In this document: piece after piece, positions 39,888-50,777 of the stretch
How the letters are laid out: each line of letters begins with the position of its first letter
Position numbering within the stretch: position 1 is the first letter of the stretch
NCBI GenBank assembly: GCA_000525025.1
Contig: JCKJ01000001.1
Location: forward strand, 2,356,001-2,420,000
Length of the DNA: 64,000 nucleotides
Direction of reading: 5' to 3'
From: Methylophilaceae bacterium 11
Lineage (GTDB): Bacteria > Pseudomonadota > Gammaproteobacteria > Burkholderiales > Methylophilaceae
Position numbers and translations under genes: made by a program
Notes under the pieces: model-generated
What the model saw: the letters and a program-made list of their open reading frames with translations, nothing else
What the model was told of the DNA's origin: nothing
Databases searched by the model: none

Positions 39888-39904
39888 TTATACTAAAAGT
39901 ATAA
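39888..39904. promoter_or_regulatory. Palindromic operator between the SDR and LysR genes
   Basis: TTATACTAAAAGTATAA is a perfect inverted repeat with 7-bp arms and a 3-bp centre, and contains the T-N11-A pattern of LysR-type sites. It lies 20 bp before the LysR start and overlaps the likely -10 region. Confidence 0.6.
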
Positions 39905-39924
39905 GATTGATTGGGCTATCCGCC

Positions 39925-40866
39925 ATGGAAACATTAAGTAGCATTGAGTCATTTGTACGCAGCGCCGAGCTTGGAAGCTTTTCTGCCGCAGCACGCAGAT
40001 TGAGTCTTACCCCAGGTGGCGTGAGTAAAAATGTAGCTAAGCTAGAGGCAGATTTAGGCGTCAGGTTATTTCACCGTAGCACCCGTAGCTTGACGCTCAC
40101 CGAAGCTGGGGAGCAATTTCTAGCACAAGTGGCGAGTGGATTGGATGCCATTCAATCAGCCATTGCTAGTACGAGCACTGTGGCTGGGCAGCCTGCGGGC
40201 ACGTTAAAAGTGGGGATGGCAATGGCTTTTGGACGCGACCATATTTTGCCTTTACTCGGGCAGTTTTTGGAGCGCTACCCAGCCATCAAACCTGATTGGC
40301 GCTTTGATAATCGTCAGGTCGATTTAATTGGCGAAGGCTTTGATGCGGCGATTGGCGGCGGGATCGATATTGCCCCCGGCGTTGTAGTCAGGGAGCTGGC
40401 TAAAATTCACTTAATACTCGTCGCCTCACCACAATATCTCGCGCGTAAGTTCACCCCGAAATCACCTGCTGATTTACAGCAGCTTGATGCACTGATCCGA
40501 TACTCTCAAACAACCAATCGCACTACGCCCTGGCATCTTAAATCAACGTCAGGTGAGCAAGTAAGCATAGAGCTTCCGCCACGTATTACATTGAATGATC
40601 CCGAAATGTTATGCAACAGCGCAATCGCCGGACTAGGTATTGCGCATGTCCCGATGCCACATGCATTACGACACTTGGAAAATGGCGCTTTGGTGCGAGT
40701 CTTGCCCGAGTGGTATACAGAAGCAGGCGCTATTTGTTTATATTTTGCAGCAAAAAAACTCATGCCAGCCAAAACCAGAGTATTTGTAGATTTTATTGTA
40801 GAGATGTTTCGGTCTCAACAGCTTGCTGAAAAGTGGTCAGCTATCCGCACTCAGCCGTCACTGTAG
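39925..40866 (+). CDS. LysR family transcriptional regulator
   Basis: From ATG 39925 the protein has 313 residues. Residues 1-60 form the winged HTH (METLSSIESFVRSAELGSFSAAARRLSLTPGGVSKNVAKLEADLGVRLFHRSTRSLTLTEAG in short pieces typical of the family). Residues about 90-300 form the periplasmic-binding-like effector domain. It resembles the DsdC/AaeR-like LysR group that often sits beside SDR or reductase genes. The target is inferred to be the divergent SDR gene and itself. Confidence 0.92.
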   Translation: METLSSIESFVRSAELGSFSAAARRLSLTPGGVSKNVAKLEADLGVRLFHRSTRSLTLTEAGEQFLAQVASGLDAIQSAIASTSTVAGQPAGTLKVGMAMAFGRDHILPLLGQFLERYPAIKPDWRFDNRQVDLIGEGFDAAIGGGIDIAPGVVVRELAKIHLILVASPQYLARKFTPKSPADLQQLDALIRYSQTTNRTTPWHLKSTSGEQVSIELPPRITLNDPEMLCNSAIAGLGIAHVPMPHALRHLENGALVRVLPEWYTEAGAICLYFAAKKLMPAKTRVFVDFIVEMFRSQQLAEKWSAIRTQPSL

Positions 40867-40990
40867 TCCAACGTCAGTCAATTCTTACGGCAATATCAGC
40901 CATTTTCTTATTCTGCATACCGTTCTATCGCCGTACATTGGCACTGTGTTTTACACACTATCTTTTTGAACCGTTAGAAAAGGAACTATC

Positions 40991-41299
40991 ATGAAATTAA
41001 ATTTGAAAAAACTTTTGATTGCGAGTGTTTTAACCATGCCTTTGATTGCTTTAGCTGCGGATGGCGATCCTGTCTCAACCAAGTTAAGTGATTCTGTGAT
41101 TACAGCAAAAGTAAAAGCAGAGTTTGCAAAAGATAAAACCGTGAGTGCAACAGACATTAAAGTTGAAACAGATAGCAAAGGCTTAGTACAACTTTCCGGT
41201 ACAGCTAAATCACAAGTTGAAGCCGATCAAGCAGTGAAAATTGCTAAAAACACCAAAGGTGTGACTGCAGTTAAAAACGATATTGTTGTGCTCCAATAG
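40991..41299 (+). CDS. BON-domain periplasmic protein (OsmY-like)
   Basis: The 102-residue protein has a signal peptide ending IALA-AD near residue 22, then one BON domain (DSVITAKVKAEFAKDKTVSATDIKVETDSKGLVQLSGTAKSQVEADQAVKIAKNTKGVTAVKND in outline). BON domains bind membranes or periplasmic partners and are often stress-induced, as OsmY is. A GGAAC sequence precedes ATG 40991 and a terminator follows. It is monocistronic. Confidence 0.9.
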   Translation: MKLNLKKLLIASVLTMPLIALAADGDPVSTKLSDSVITAKVKAEFAKDKTVSATDIKVETDSKGLVQLSGTAKSQVEADQAVKIAKNTKGVTAVKNDIVVLQ

Positions 41300-41344
41300 T
41301 TACTATTGGATGGGTATTGTATTACGGAGAGGGTGAAACCACTT

Positions 41345-41370
41345 ACGGGGCCATGTGCCCCGTCTTTTTT
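41345..41370 (+). terminator. Terminator after the BON gene
   Basis: Stem ACGGGGC/GCCCCGT with loop CATGT followed by C and six T. Confidence 0.9.
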
Positions 41371-41386
41371 ACGTAGCTACAGAGTT

Positions 41387-42418
41387 TTATGCACCTAATG
41401 CGGCCAATACCATTTCAATGGCACGGCAATTGCCTTTGGCATCATCAAACGTAAGTAAGGGCGCGCGCTTATTCAACACGCAATCGCTAAAGTGCTCAAT
41501 TTCCAAATTAAAGTGATTGGCTTTGGGTAGTACTAGCGTTTCCGTCTTACCGCCGGCTTCCCAGCTCACTATGGGATCATCCGTTGGGTAAGCCCACATA
41601 TTGTGGCATTTGACCCAACCTTTATCCCCAATGATTTCGTATTCCGCTTTGCGTCCGCGCTCAAAACTCACATCAAAATGACCATAACGTGCGCGGCCTT
41701 GTGTATCCGCGCCAAAATCCAAAATGCCACTCGCCACTACATCAGCACCGTGCTCGTTAAGTTTGCCGTAAGCCACGACTTTTTTCGGCTCAGCAGGTAC
41801 ACCGTTTTGGGCGCTATTGTTCAAACCCATCGCCCAGCGTAAAGCATGAATCGCATAAGGTCCAATATCCCACATCGCACCGCCACCATCCACCATGCTT
41901 CTAGTGATACGGTACATACGTGCTGGTTGCATTAGAAAGGAGAAACTGGCGCGGCAAGAGAGCACATCGCCAATTACCCCACTGTCAATCAACGCTTTGA
42001 TCTTGGCATGCTGCGGATGAAAGCGATACATAAAGCCCTCCATCACTGTCACGCCCATGGCTCTAGCCGCTGCTTCAATCGCACCAATATCTGCCAATTG
42101 GGTGGTCATCGGCTTTTCAATCAGCACATGCTTGCCCGCTTGAATGGCCCTGAACGCCCACTCGGCATGCTCCTCATTCGACATCGGGCAATAGATGGCT
42201 TCCACATTGCTATCGGCAATTAAACTATCTAAATCGTCATAACAAGTCACACCATCTGTGCCCGGCTTATATTTTTCCAGCGCGGCTTTGGCGGCACCTG
42301 CACGTCTGCTTGCAATCGCCACCAATTGCGAATTGGATGCTTCTACGATAGCGGGAAGTAAGCGCTCATTAACACGTGCAGCCCCGAGAATACCCCATTT
42401 AACTTTTTGGTTATCCAT
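41387..42418 (-). CDS. Gfo/Idh/MocA family oxidoreductase
   Basis: The 343-residue NAD(P)-dependent dehydrogenase has an N-terminal Rossmann fold (KWGILGAARVNERLLPAI), the family EKP motif (HVLIEKPMTTQL near residue 97) and a C-terminal alpha/beta domain (MEGFMYRFHPQHAKIKALI, GGAMWDIGPYAIHALRWAMG). It resembles the group that includes D-xylose and trans-dihydrodiol dehydrogenases. The substrate is probably a sugar or polyol but is not shown by context. It is a single gene with a hairpin before it. Confidence 0.9.
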   Translation of the reverse strand: MDNQKVKWGILGAARVNERLLPAIVEASNSQLVAIASRRAGAAKAALEKYKPGTDGVTCYDDLDSLIADSNVEAIYCPMSNEEHAEWAFRAIQAGKHVLIEKPMTTQLADIGAIEAAARAMGVTVMEGFMYRFHPQHAKIKALIDSGVIGDVLSCRASFSFLMQPARMYRITRSMVDGGGAMWDIGPYAIHALRWAMGLNNSAQNGVPAEPKKVVAYGKLNEHGADVVASGILDFGADTQGRARYGHFDVSFERGRKAEYEIIGDKGWVKCHNMWAYPTDDPIVSWEAGGKTETLVLPKANHFNLEIEHFSDCVLNKRAPLLTFDDAKGNCRAIEMVLAALGA

Positions 42419-42482
42419 GACAACTCTCCATAAAACTTCCCCATCTCAAGAAAAACCAGTCTGCATGTCTCAAAAACTTCAA

Positions 42483-42509
42483 ATGGAGTCAAACGTTACT
42501 TGACTCCAT
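42483..42509 (-). terminator. Hairpin downstream of the lipoprotein gene, possible terminator
   Basis: Perfect 10-bp arms ATGGAGTCAA/TTGACTCCAT with a 7-base loop. On the minus strand a T-rich but interrupted stretch follows, so termination of the 42560-43558 gene is plausible but not certain. Confidence 0.5.
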
Positions 42510-42510
42510 A

Positions 42511-42544
42511 GAATTAAGACTTAAGAATTAAGACTTAAGACTTA
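42511..42544. repeat. Short AT-rich tandem repeat
   Basis: Unit GAATTAAGACTTAA occurs twice (42511-42524, 42525-42538), then a partial GACTTA. It is non-coding and lies between the lipoprotein gene and the hairpin. Confidence 0.7.
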
Positions 42545-42559
42545 CATACACACGCCGCC

Positions 42560-43558
42560 CTACAAGTACAACGCTAAAATCTCTTTAGTCCAATTTGCTT
42601 CTTTATCAGTACGATTTTGTATCAATGCCCACTGATCTTGCAAATAAGCGCGGGTTTCAGCTGTATCGATATCTCCCAATGCTTTTAGTGCCATTGCACG
42701 ATCCTGCCATAGGCCTGCTTTTGATGCATAGAGCTTTTTAAGAAAATCAACTTGATCAGACGCTTTTAAGATACCAAGAGATGAAATTGCAGCCAGGCGC
42801 ACATATTCGTTTGAGTGCACACTATATTTCACCAACTCCGGAATTGCGAGCGCATTGTTACCAAAACCAAGTTGGTAGACATCCAGATAAGCGCCACCTT
42901 CATCAGCACCGCTGCTTTGATTGATCTTTTGTACTAAACTTTGCACTTGATCATCGCTGATTGCACTGTTAAACAACTGCTGGTTAAGCTTGGCTGCAAA
43001 CTCCTTTGTTAACAAACCAAGTGGGGCGTTATATGTTGGATCAATGATTTCATCGAAACTCCAGACTGGCACTTTGCCACGCTTGATATAAGCGGTTACC
43101 CGTCGTGGGCCTTGTGGTGTTTCCACCTCAGCACGTAACGATGTAAATGTTACAAAAGGAGAAAAGCCATTAGACCGATAATTTTCGATATGCAGTCGTT
43201 TAATCAATATACTAGTAGCCGCTGTCGGCTCAGTAGCCAATGTCACCGGCAACCCTCTAGCTGCCATTTCTTTTACAGTATGTTGCGCAATCCACGGTAT
43301 CGCATCAAATGGTTTGTTATCGTAAACCATTTGCATAGGAATGGTACCGCCCAGAAGCTTTGCTTTATCAGATGCGGCCTGGTCGTCTTTAAAGAAAAGT
43401 GCTGTTTGTTTAACTGCTTCAACCTGATGTGAAGCATTAGATGGTGAAGGATCTTTGATGGGCACCTTCATATTGAGAGCACAGCCTGACAATAAAAGTA
43501 GCGACATCATGGTAAGCATCAAAGAGCTGAATTTGTAGACTTTTTTAAACGCATGCAT
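42560..43558 (-). CDS. Lipoprotein with C-terminal HEAT-like repeats
   Basis: From ATG 43558 the protein has 332 residues with a signal peptide and lipobox LLSGC near residue 25. The middle region (about 40-210) is mixed alpha/beta. Residues about 235-325 form HEAT-type helical repeats (IPELVKYSVHSNEYVRLAAISSLGILKA; DRAMALKALGDIDTAETRAYL), suggesting protein binding in the periplasm. I do not recognise the family. Neighbours give no functional hint; the gene seems to stand alone. Confidence 0.78.
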   Translation of the reverse strand: MHAFKKVYKFSSLMLTMMSLLLLSGCALNMKVPIKDPSPSNASHQVEAVKQTALFFKDDQAASDKAKLLGGTIPMQMVYDNKPFDAIPWIAQHTVKEMAARGLPVTLATEPTAATSILIKRLHIENYRSNGFSPFVTFTSLRAEVETPQGPRRVTAYIKRGKVPVWSFDEIIDPTYNAPLGLLTKEFAAKLNQQLFNSAISDDQVQSLVQKINQSSGADEGGAYLDVYQLGFGNNALAIPELVKYSVHSNEYVRLAAISSLGILKASDQVDFLKKLYASKAGLWQDRAMALKALGDIDTAETRAYLQDQWALIQNRTDKEANWTKEILALYL

Positions 43559-43784
43559 AGTTGGGTCCTTTAGTATTTTTATTAAGTGTTTAAGCAATCG
43601 CCGCTTAGCCTCCTTACGACTGCGCTCACATTATAGGGACTGCAATGCAAACAATCTACCAACCTAACAGTGCGACAGTTACAGCATGTGCACTTCTGAG
43701 CTTGGCACATCCACATGCCAATTATCCCAGTAGGTAAACTAAAAACTTAAACAATACTGCTAGGTATTCCCTGAGAAAATTATG

Positions 43785-44336
43785 CTAAATTTTCCACTTA
43801 ATGCTACAGCCTATACTCGCAATTTGTTCTTTTGGCCCTTGTCCAGTTTCTGCTATCAACTTCATCGCTTTGAATAGATCGCGCGTACTCTCAGGCGCGG
43901 TTTCTTTGCGGCTTTCGTCAAAGCGACCACGATATTGCAGCGCAAATTGGTTGTTAAAGCCAAAAAAATCTGGGGTACAGACTGCGTCATAGTTTTTAGC
44001 GATTTGCTGCGTTTCGTCCAACAAATAGGGGAAAGGAAATACCATTTCTTTAGCAATTGTCTGCATATGTTCAAAGCTATCTTCGGGATAATCGGTGGGA
44101 TCGTTAGACATAATGGCTACCGTGTTCACACCCAAAACTTGCAGCTCCCTAACATCTGCAATCAGGCGCGGTAGTATGGCTTTAACATAAGGGCAATGAT
44201 TACAGATAAACATGACGAGCAGCCCATGTTTACCCATGACGTCATCGCGTGAAACCGATTTCCCATCCACATTCAACAGCCTAAAGTCAGGCGCTTGCCA
44301 GCCAAATTCACATACCGGTGGGTTGATACTTGCCAT
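43785..44336 (-). CDS. Thioredoxin-fold protein (AhpC/TSA-like)
   Basis: The 183-residue protein has an AhpC/TSA-like thioredoxin fold with GKHGLLVMFICNHCPYVKAILPRL; C-N-H-C is a C-x2-C redox pair near residue 47. FPYLLDETQQIAKNYDAVCTPDFFGF is the usual cis-Pro region. It belongs to a widespread family of cytosolic thioredoxin-like proteins of unknown substrate; peroxide reduction is possible but not shown. The adjoining gap toward rsmE holds strong inverted repeats. Confidence 0.87.
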   Translation of the reverse strand: MASINPPVCEFGWQAPDFRLLNVDGKSVSRDDVMGKHGLLVMFICNHCPYVKAILPRLIADVRELQVLGVNTVAIMSNDPTDYPEDSFEHMQTIAKEMVFPFPYLLDETQQIAKNYDAVCTPDFFGFNNQFALQYRGRFDESRKETAPESTRDLFKAMKLIAETGQGPKEQIASIGCSIKWKI

Positions 44337-44396
44337 ACTCTACTCCAATCAATCGAGACCTATGCACGCATGTCTGCACTTGTGAATACATTGTTA

Positions 44397-44490
44397 AAAA
44401 ATAGCGAAAAATCCTCATTTACCACTTGTAAACTCCGGTTTTTGCTATTTTTCGCCTCGTCTTCACTGCGTTCGCCTATGCTTGCATAGG
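44397..44490. repeat. Two inverted repeats in the thioredoxin-like/rsmE divergent gap
   Basis: The first has 9-bp arms AAAAATAGC (44397-44405) and GCTATTTTT (44444-44452), with further AAAAA.CC/GG.TTTTT pairing inside. The second is CCTATGC-TT-GCATAGG (44475-44490). Both fall in the 201-bp gap that must hold both promoters. Confidence 0.65.
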
Positions 44491-44537
44491 TCTCTCAAAC
44501 TATAATCTGCATGTTACCATTTTTCACTTTATGCCAC

Positions 44538-45272
44538 ATGTCACAACACCGTTTTTACTGTCCAGACGAACTTGCTGCAGATGTGGCCGTATCGCTACCA
44601 GAAACCGCTGCCGCACATGCAGCACGCGTACTGCGCATGCAAGTAGGCGATACTGCGATTTTATTTAACGGTGATGGTTTTGATTACAATTGCCAGTTCA
44701 CAGCCGTTCAAAAAAACTCCGTCACCGCCAAGGTTACTTCTAGCGTAGCAATCACCAACGAATCACCGCTTGATATTCTGCTACTACAAGGCATCTCCAG
44801 TGGCGACCGCATGGATTACACCATTCAAAAGGCAGTGGAACTGGGTGTGCGTGCGATTCAACCGATTGCTACTGAACGTAGCGTAGTCAAACTAAATCAA
44901 GAACGCGCTGAAAAACGCGTGGCGCATTGGCAACAGATTGTCATTTCTGCCTGTGAGCAATCTGGCCGTGCATATGTGCCAGAAGTTTATTCACCACTGT
45001 CGCTGAGCCAGTGGCTAGCGCAACATCCGCAGCAGACCACATGTCGCATTTTACTTAATCCATTAGGCGCAAAACAGCTAGCTAAACTACCCAAGCCTGC
45101 TAGCCAGATTCAGCTCTTGATTGGTGCCGAGGGTGGATTAAGTGCCAATGAAATTGAAACAGCGGTCGCGCATGGATTTCAATCTATTTTACTTGGCCCG
45201 CGTGTATTACGGACAGAAACAGCCGCACTCGCAGCGATTGCCAGCATGCACACGCTGTGGGGAGATTTTTAG
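44538..45272 (+). CDS. rsmE: 16S rRNA m3U1498 methyltransferase
   Basis: From ATG 44538 the protein has 244 residues, the family length. It starts MSQHRFYCPDEL, with an N-terminal PUA-like domain and a C-terminal SPOUT (knotted) methyltransferase domain. Motifs: GDRMDYTIQKAVELGVRAIQP, SEQSGR-like CEQSGRAYVPEV, and the SAM-binding knot LLIGAEGGLSANEIETA...LGPRVLRTETAALAA. It methylates N3 of U1498 in 16S rRNA using SAM. No Shine-Dalgarno is evident. Confidence 0.95.
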   Translation: MSQHRFYCPDELAADVAVSLPETAAAHAARVLRMQVGDTAILFNGDGFDYNCQFTAVQKNSVTAKVTSSVAITNESPLDILLLQGISSGDRMDYTIQKAVELGVRAIQPIATERSVVKLNQERAEKRVAHWQQIVISACEQSGRAYVPEVYSPLSLSQWLAQHPQQTTCRILLNPLGAKQLAKLPKPASQIQLLIGAEGGLSANEIETAVAHGFQSILLGPRVLRTETAALAAIASMHTLWGDF

Positions 45273-45298
45273 CTGCATTTTTTGCTTCCCATTGAAAT

Positions 45299-45349
45299 AA
45301 TTTGTATTAATTACAAATTTTATATAAAATAATTGTATTTATTACAAAT
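45299..45349 (+). promoter_or_regulatory. argA promoter with two tandem TTGTA-N5-TACAA operators
   Basis: Operator 1 (45299-45319) has perfect 8-bp arms AATTTGTA/TACAAATT around TTAAT. Operator 2 (45331-45349) has TTGTA/TACAA around TTTAT. The two cores are 31 bp apart, about three helical turns. TTGTAT (45302-45307) and TAAAAT (45325-45330), spaced 17 bp, make a plausible promoter; operator 1 then covers -35 and operator 2 the transcription start. AGG lies 7 nt before ATG 45361. Confidence 0.7.
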
Positions 45350-45360
45350 TAGGTTGAGCG

Positions 45361-47878
<2,518 letters not shown>

Positions 47879-47912
47879 CTTTCTAACGCGCATTATTTGC
47901 GGATACTTTGTT

Positions 47913-47998
47913 GGCTGCCTCAGAACCTCCTTGCCGTAGTATATCTACTGGCTGCGTCAGTTGTTCGTTGTCGCTTGGCCTCAGCTACATACTGAGGC
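47913..47998 (+). repeat. Composite hairpin element between argB and the HAD gene
   Basis: GGCTGC[CG]TCAG occurs at 47913-47923 and 47950-47960. Hairpin one pairs GCCGTAG (47933-47939) with CTAC-T-GGC (47945-47952); hairpin two pairs GCCTCAG (47978-47984) with CTGAGGC (47992-47998). The 3-prime arm of hairpin two contains GAGG, the only good ribosome-binding site for ATG 48005. It looks like a dispersed intergenic element. Confidence 0.55.
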
Positions 47999-48004
47999 TA
48001 AACC

Positions 48005-48637
48005 ATGCCATCTAAAGTCTATATTTTTGATTTAGACGACACACTCCACAACGCCAGCGCGCACATCTTTCCGGTCATGAATCGCGCCATGACGCAGTAC
48101 ATCATGGCTGAATTAAGTATGGACGAGGCTGCCGCACATGCACTGCGGCAGCATTACTGGCAGGTGTACGGCGCCACCCTCAAAGGCTTAATTCGGCATC
48201 ATGGTGTGAATGCACATCACTTCCTCAAAGAAACGCATGCCTTTGCAGATTTATCCAACATGGTGATTCAGGTAAAACGATTGAGGCACTTGTTAAAAAA
48301 GCTCAAAGGACGTAAGTGTGTGTTCACTAACGCACCACGAGAATATGCGATACGCGTGCTACAACTGCTAGGCATCGACGATTGTTTTGAATTAGTATTC
48401 AGCGTTGAGTCTACCCGCTTTCATGCAAAGCCTAGTGTGCGCGGCTTTCAAATGCTATTGAACACCTTGAATGTCAATGCACGTGATTGCGTGATGTTGG
48501 AAGACAGTTTACCGGCACTGATGACCGCCAAACGTTTGGGCATGCGTACCATTTGGGTGAGCCGTACCTTGAATAAACCAAATTTTGTGAATTATAGAAT
48601 TAACTCAGTGTTAGCACTTACTGACCTTAGGCTATAA
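48005..48637 (+). CDS. HAD-family pyrimidine 5'-nucleotidase
   Basis: The 210-residue protein starts YIFDLDDTLHNASAHIFPVMNRAMTQYI, with HAD motif I DLDDT. Motif II is FTNAP, motif III the Lys in HAKPSVRGFQMLL, and motif IV MLEDSLPALMTAKRLGM. A helical cap follows motif I. It belongs to the SDT1/YjjG-like group that dephosphorylates pyrimidine nucleotides. It lies upstream of slmA by 64 bp. Exact substrate is inferred from family. Confidence 0.88.
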   Translation: MPSKVYIFDLDDTLHNASAHIFPVMNRAMTQYIMAELSMDEAAAHALRQHYWQVYGATLKGLIRHHGVNAHHFLKETHAFADLSNMVIQVKRLRHLLKKLKGRKCVFTNAPREYAIRVLQLLGIDDCFELVFSVESTRFHAKPSVRGFQMLLNTLNVNARDCVMLEDSLPALMTAKRLGMRTIWVSRTLNKPNFVNYRINSVLALTDLRL

Positions 48638-48701
48638 TTGGCAACTAGACAAGATCATGTTCAGTACATTCACTGACAACAATAATAAGTAAGGATAATT
48701 T

Positions 48702-49280
48702 ATGGCTTCTGATCGTAAACAGCAAATTCTAGAAACACTGGCCCAGATGCTGGAAACTCCCAAGCGCGAAAAAATCACCACGGCCGCGTTAGCTGCGCGA
48801 CTGGATGTTTCAGAAGCGGCTTTATACCGTCACTTTGCCAATAAGGCGCAAATGTTTGAAGGGTTGATTGAGTTTATCGAGAATTCTATTTTCGGCGTGA
48901 TTAACAAAATTACCAGCGACGAAATGGACGGCACCAAGCAAGTACAATTAATTGTCAGCATGTTGCTGCGCTTTGCAGAAAAAAATCCGGGCATGACGCG
49001 CGTACTGATTGGCGATGCACTAGTCAATGAAGATGATGCATTGCAGTTGCGTATTAATCAATTGTACGACCGCATTGAAACCAGCATTAGACAATCGCTT
49101 AAAATTGCCATTGCACAAGGCGAGAACAAGCAAGACCCAACAGCATTAGCAAACTTGATGGTGTGTTATGTCACCGGGCGTTGGCAGCAATATGCCAAAA
49201 GTGGCTTTAAACGCAAACCTTTAGAGTTTTCTACAGAACAGATTGCATTGATGCAACGTTTGATTCACTTTGTAAACTAA
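48702..49280 (+). CDS. slmA: Nucleoid occlusion factor SlmA (TetR family)
   Basis: The 192-residue TetR-type protein has its HTH at residues about 24-50 (ITTAALAARLDVSEAALYRHFANKAQMFEGLIEFIE), the SlmA-specific form. SlmA binds specific chromosomal sites and blocks FtsZ assembly over the nucleoid. FMTRVL-like segment MTRVLIGDALVNEDDALQLRINQL and the YVTGRWQQYAKSGFKRKP tail fit the family. AAGGATAATTT precedes the ATG. Confidence 0.9.
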   Translation: MASDRKQQILETLAQMLETPKREKITTAALAARLDVSEAALYRHFANKAQMFEGLIEFIENSIFGVINKITSDEMDGTKQVQLIVSMLLRFAEKNPGMTRVLIGDALVNEDDALQLRINQLYDRIETSIRQSLKIAIAQGENKQDPTALANLMVCYVTGRWQQYAKSGFKRKPLEFSTEQIALMQRLIHFVN

Positions 49281-49323
49281 ATACTTCAACCTTAAAACAA
49301 CTCAATTTATACACTTAGCAGCT

Positions 49324-49548
49324 ATGGACAATACGGTTTTTGGCTTTAACGAAGCACAGATCACGGAGTTTGGACTCACTTACGGCGTAGGCGGCCTCAT
49401 GCTGTTGATGTTGTTCATTGTGGGGCATCTTGCATGGAAATGTAAGGCTGGCAAAACCGGTACCTTTATTTTGTTTTTAGCACTGACGTTTGGCTTATTA
49501 GGGTTTATTGCTAAATTCGCAATCCAGCATTACCTCAATATTCACTAA
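49324..49548 (+). CDS. DUF2788 small membrane protein
   Basis: The 74-residue protein has two membrane helices (about 19-40 and 47-68) joined by a basic loop WKCKAGKTG. EAQITEFGLTYGVGGLMLLMLFI is the DUF2788 signature. The function is unknown. Its stop overlaps the convergent cca stop by 4 bp. Confidence 0.85.
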   Translation: MDNTVFGFNEAQITEFGLTYGVGGLMLLMLFIVGHLAWKCKAGKTGTFILFLALTFGLLGFIAKFAIQHYLNIH

Positions 49549-50753
49549 ATAGCGTTTTCAATCGCGCTTAATCTGGCATTAAACACAGCCTGTTTGATCT
49601 CTTCAGGCTGTGTAAACTGTTTGGCAATCGCCCCTGCATCCACTTGCAGTGCAGCTACCAAGGTTTTATCAAGTAACTCCGCTTCATGAAGGGCGCAGTT
49701 TTCCAAGCCCGTTCTGCCGCGCGAGTCTGCTTCACAGGCTTGTAGAAATGATTGAAACCGTTGCGGTTGGCGTATGGCATCCAGCTCCATTAAAAAACTC
49801 AGCCGCGTAGTCGGTTTCATTTGCGTGACTGCATGTAGTTTGCCATGAAATTGCGCCACCATTACTGCCAAATCGCGGCAATCATTCGGCACACGTAGCC
49901 TTGTCACCACATCTTTCAGTAGAGAAACACTACGCTGCTCATGCCCAATATGGCGCGGCAGCATATCTTGCGGTGTCGTTCCTTTGCCCAAATCATGTGT
50001 CAGCGCAGCAAAGCGCACCGGCAAGCTAAACTGTTGCTTAGCAGCATAATCCACCACCATCATGACATGCACGCCGGTATCGATTTCCGGGTGGTGTTTT
50101 TCTGGCTGCGGGACACCCCACAGGCGCGCTAACTCTGGGAAAATGCGTTCAAGCGCGCCGCACGCACGTAGCACTTCAAACATGCGGCTAGGCTTAGCTT
50201 CCATCAAACCTTTTGCCAGTTCTTGCCATACGCGCTCTGGCACCAATGCATCCACCTCGCCAGCCACCACCATGTCACGCATTAACTGCATGGTTTCCGC
50301 GGCCACAGTAAACTCTACAAACCGTGCAGCAAAACGTGCAAGGCGCAAAATACGTACAGGGTCCTCCACAAAGGCTAGACTTACATGCCGCAGCACTTTG
50401 GCTTGGATATCTTGTTGTCCGGAGAATGGGTCGATCAATGTGCCATCGGTAGCTTTTGCAATGGCATTGATGGTCAAGTCCCGTCGTGCTAAATCCTCTT
50501 CCAAAGTGACATCAGGCGCGGCATGTACTGCAAAACCCTTGTAGCCTTTGGCGGTTTTGCGTTCCGTTCTGGCCAGTGCATATTCTTCATGCGTTTTGGG
50601 GTGGAGAAATACCGGGAAATCTTTACCGACTGCCTTATATCCGGCCTTGATCATGGCTTCCGGCGTGGACCCTACCACCACATAATCGCGGTCTTGGATC
50701 GGTAGTCCAAGCAGCTCATCGCGTATCGCACCCCCTACGCAGTAGATATCCAT
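49545..50753 (-). CDS. cca: CCA-adding tRNA nucleotidyltransferase (HD type)
   Basis: The 402-residue enzyme adds or repairs the CCA end of tRNA. The N-terminal nucleotidyltransferase has CVGGAIRDELLGLPIQDRDYVV with the catalytic D-x-D (DRDYVV) and RRDLTINAIA. RLARFAARFVEF is the neck region. The C-terminal HD domain has FAALTHDLGKGTTP (residues about 250), predicting additional phosphatase/phosphodiesterase activity as in E. coli. Length is close to the 412 of the bacterial class II enzyme. Confidence 0.95.
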   Translation of the reverse strand: MDIYCVGGAIRDELLGLPIQDRDYVVVGSTPEAMIKAGYKAVGKDFPVFLHPKTHEEYALARTERKTAKGYKGFAVHAAPDVTLEEDLARRDLTINAIAKATDGTLIDPFSGQQDIQAKVLRHVSLAFVEDPVRILRLARFAARFVEFTVAAETMQLMRDMVVAGEVDALVPERVWQELAKGLMEAKPSRMFEVLRACGALERIFPELARLWGVPQPEKHHPEIDTGVHVMMVVDYAAKQQFSLPVRFAALTHDLGKGTTPQDMLPRHIGHEQRSVSLLKDVVTRLRVPNDCRDLAVMVAQFHGKLHAVTQMKPTTRLSFLMELDAIRQPQRFQSFLQACEADSRGRTGLENCALHEAELLDKTLVAALQVDAGAIAKQFTQPEEIKQAVFNARLSAIENAI

Positions 50754-50777
50754 CTTGGTCAGCGTAATTAAAAACGA

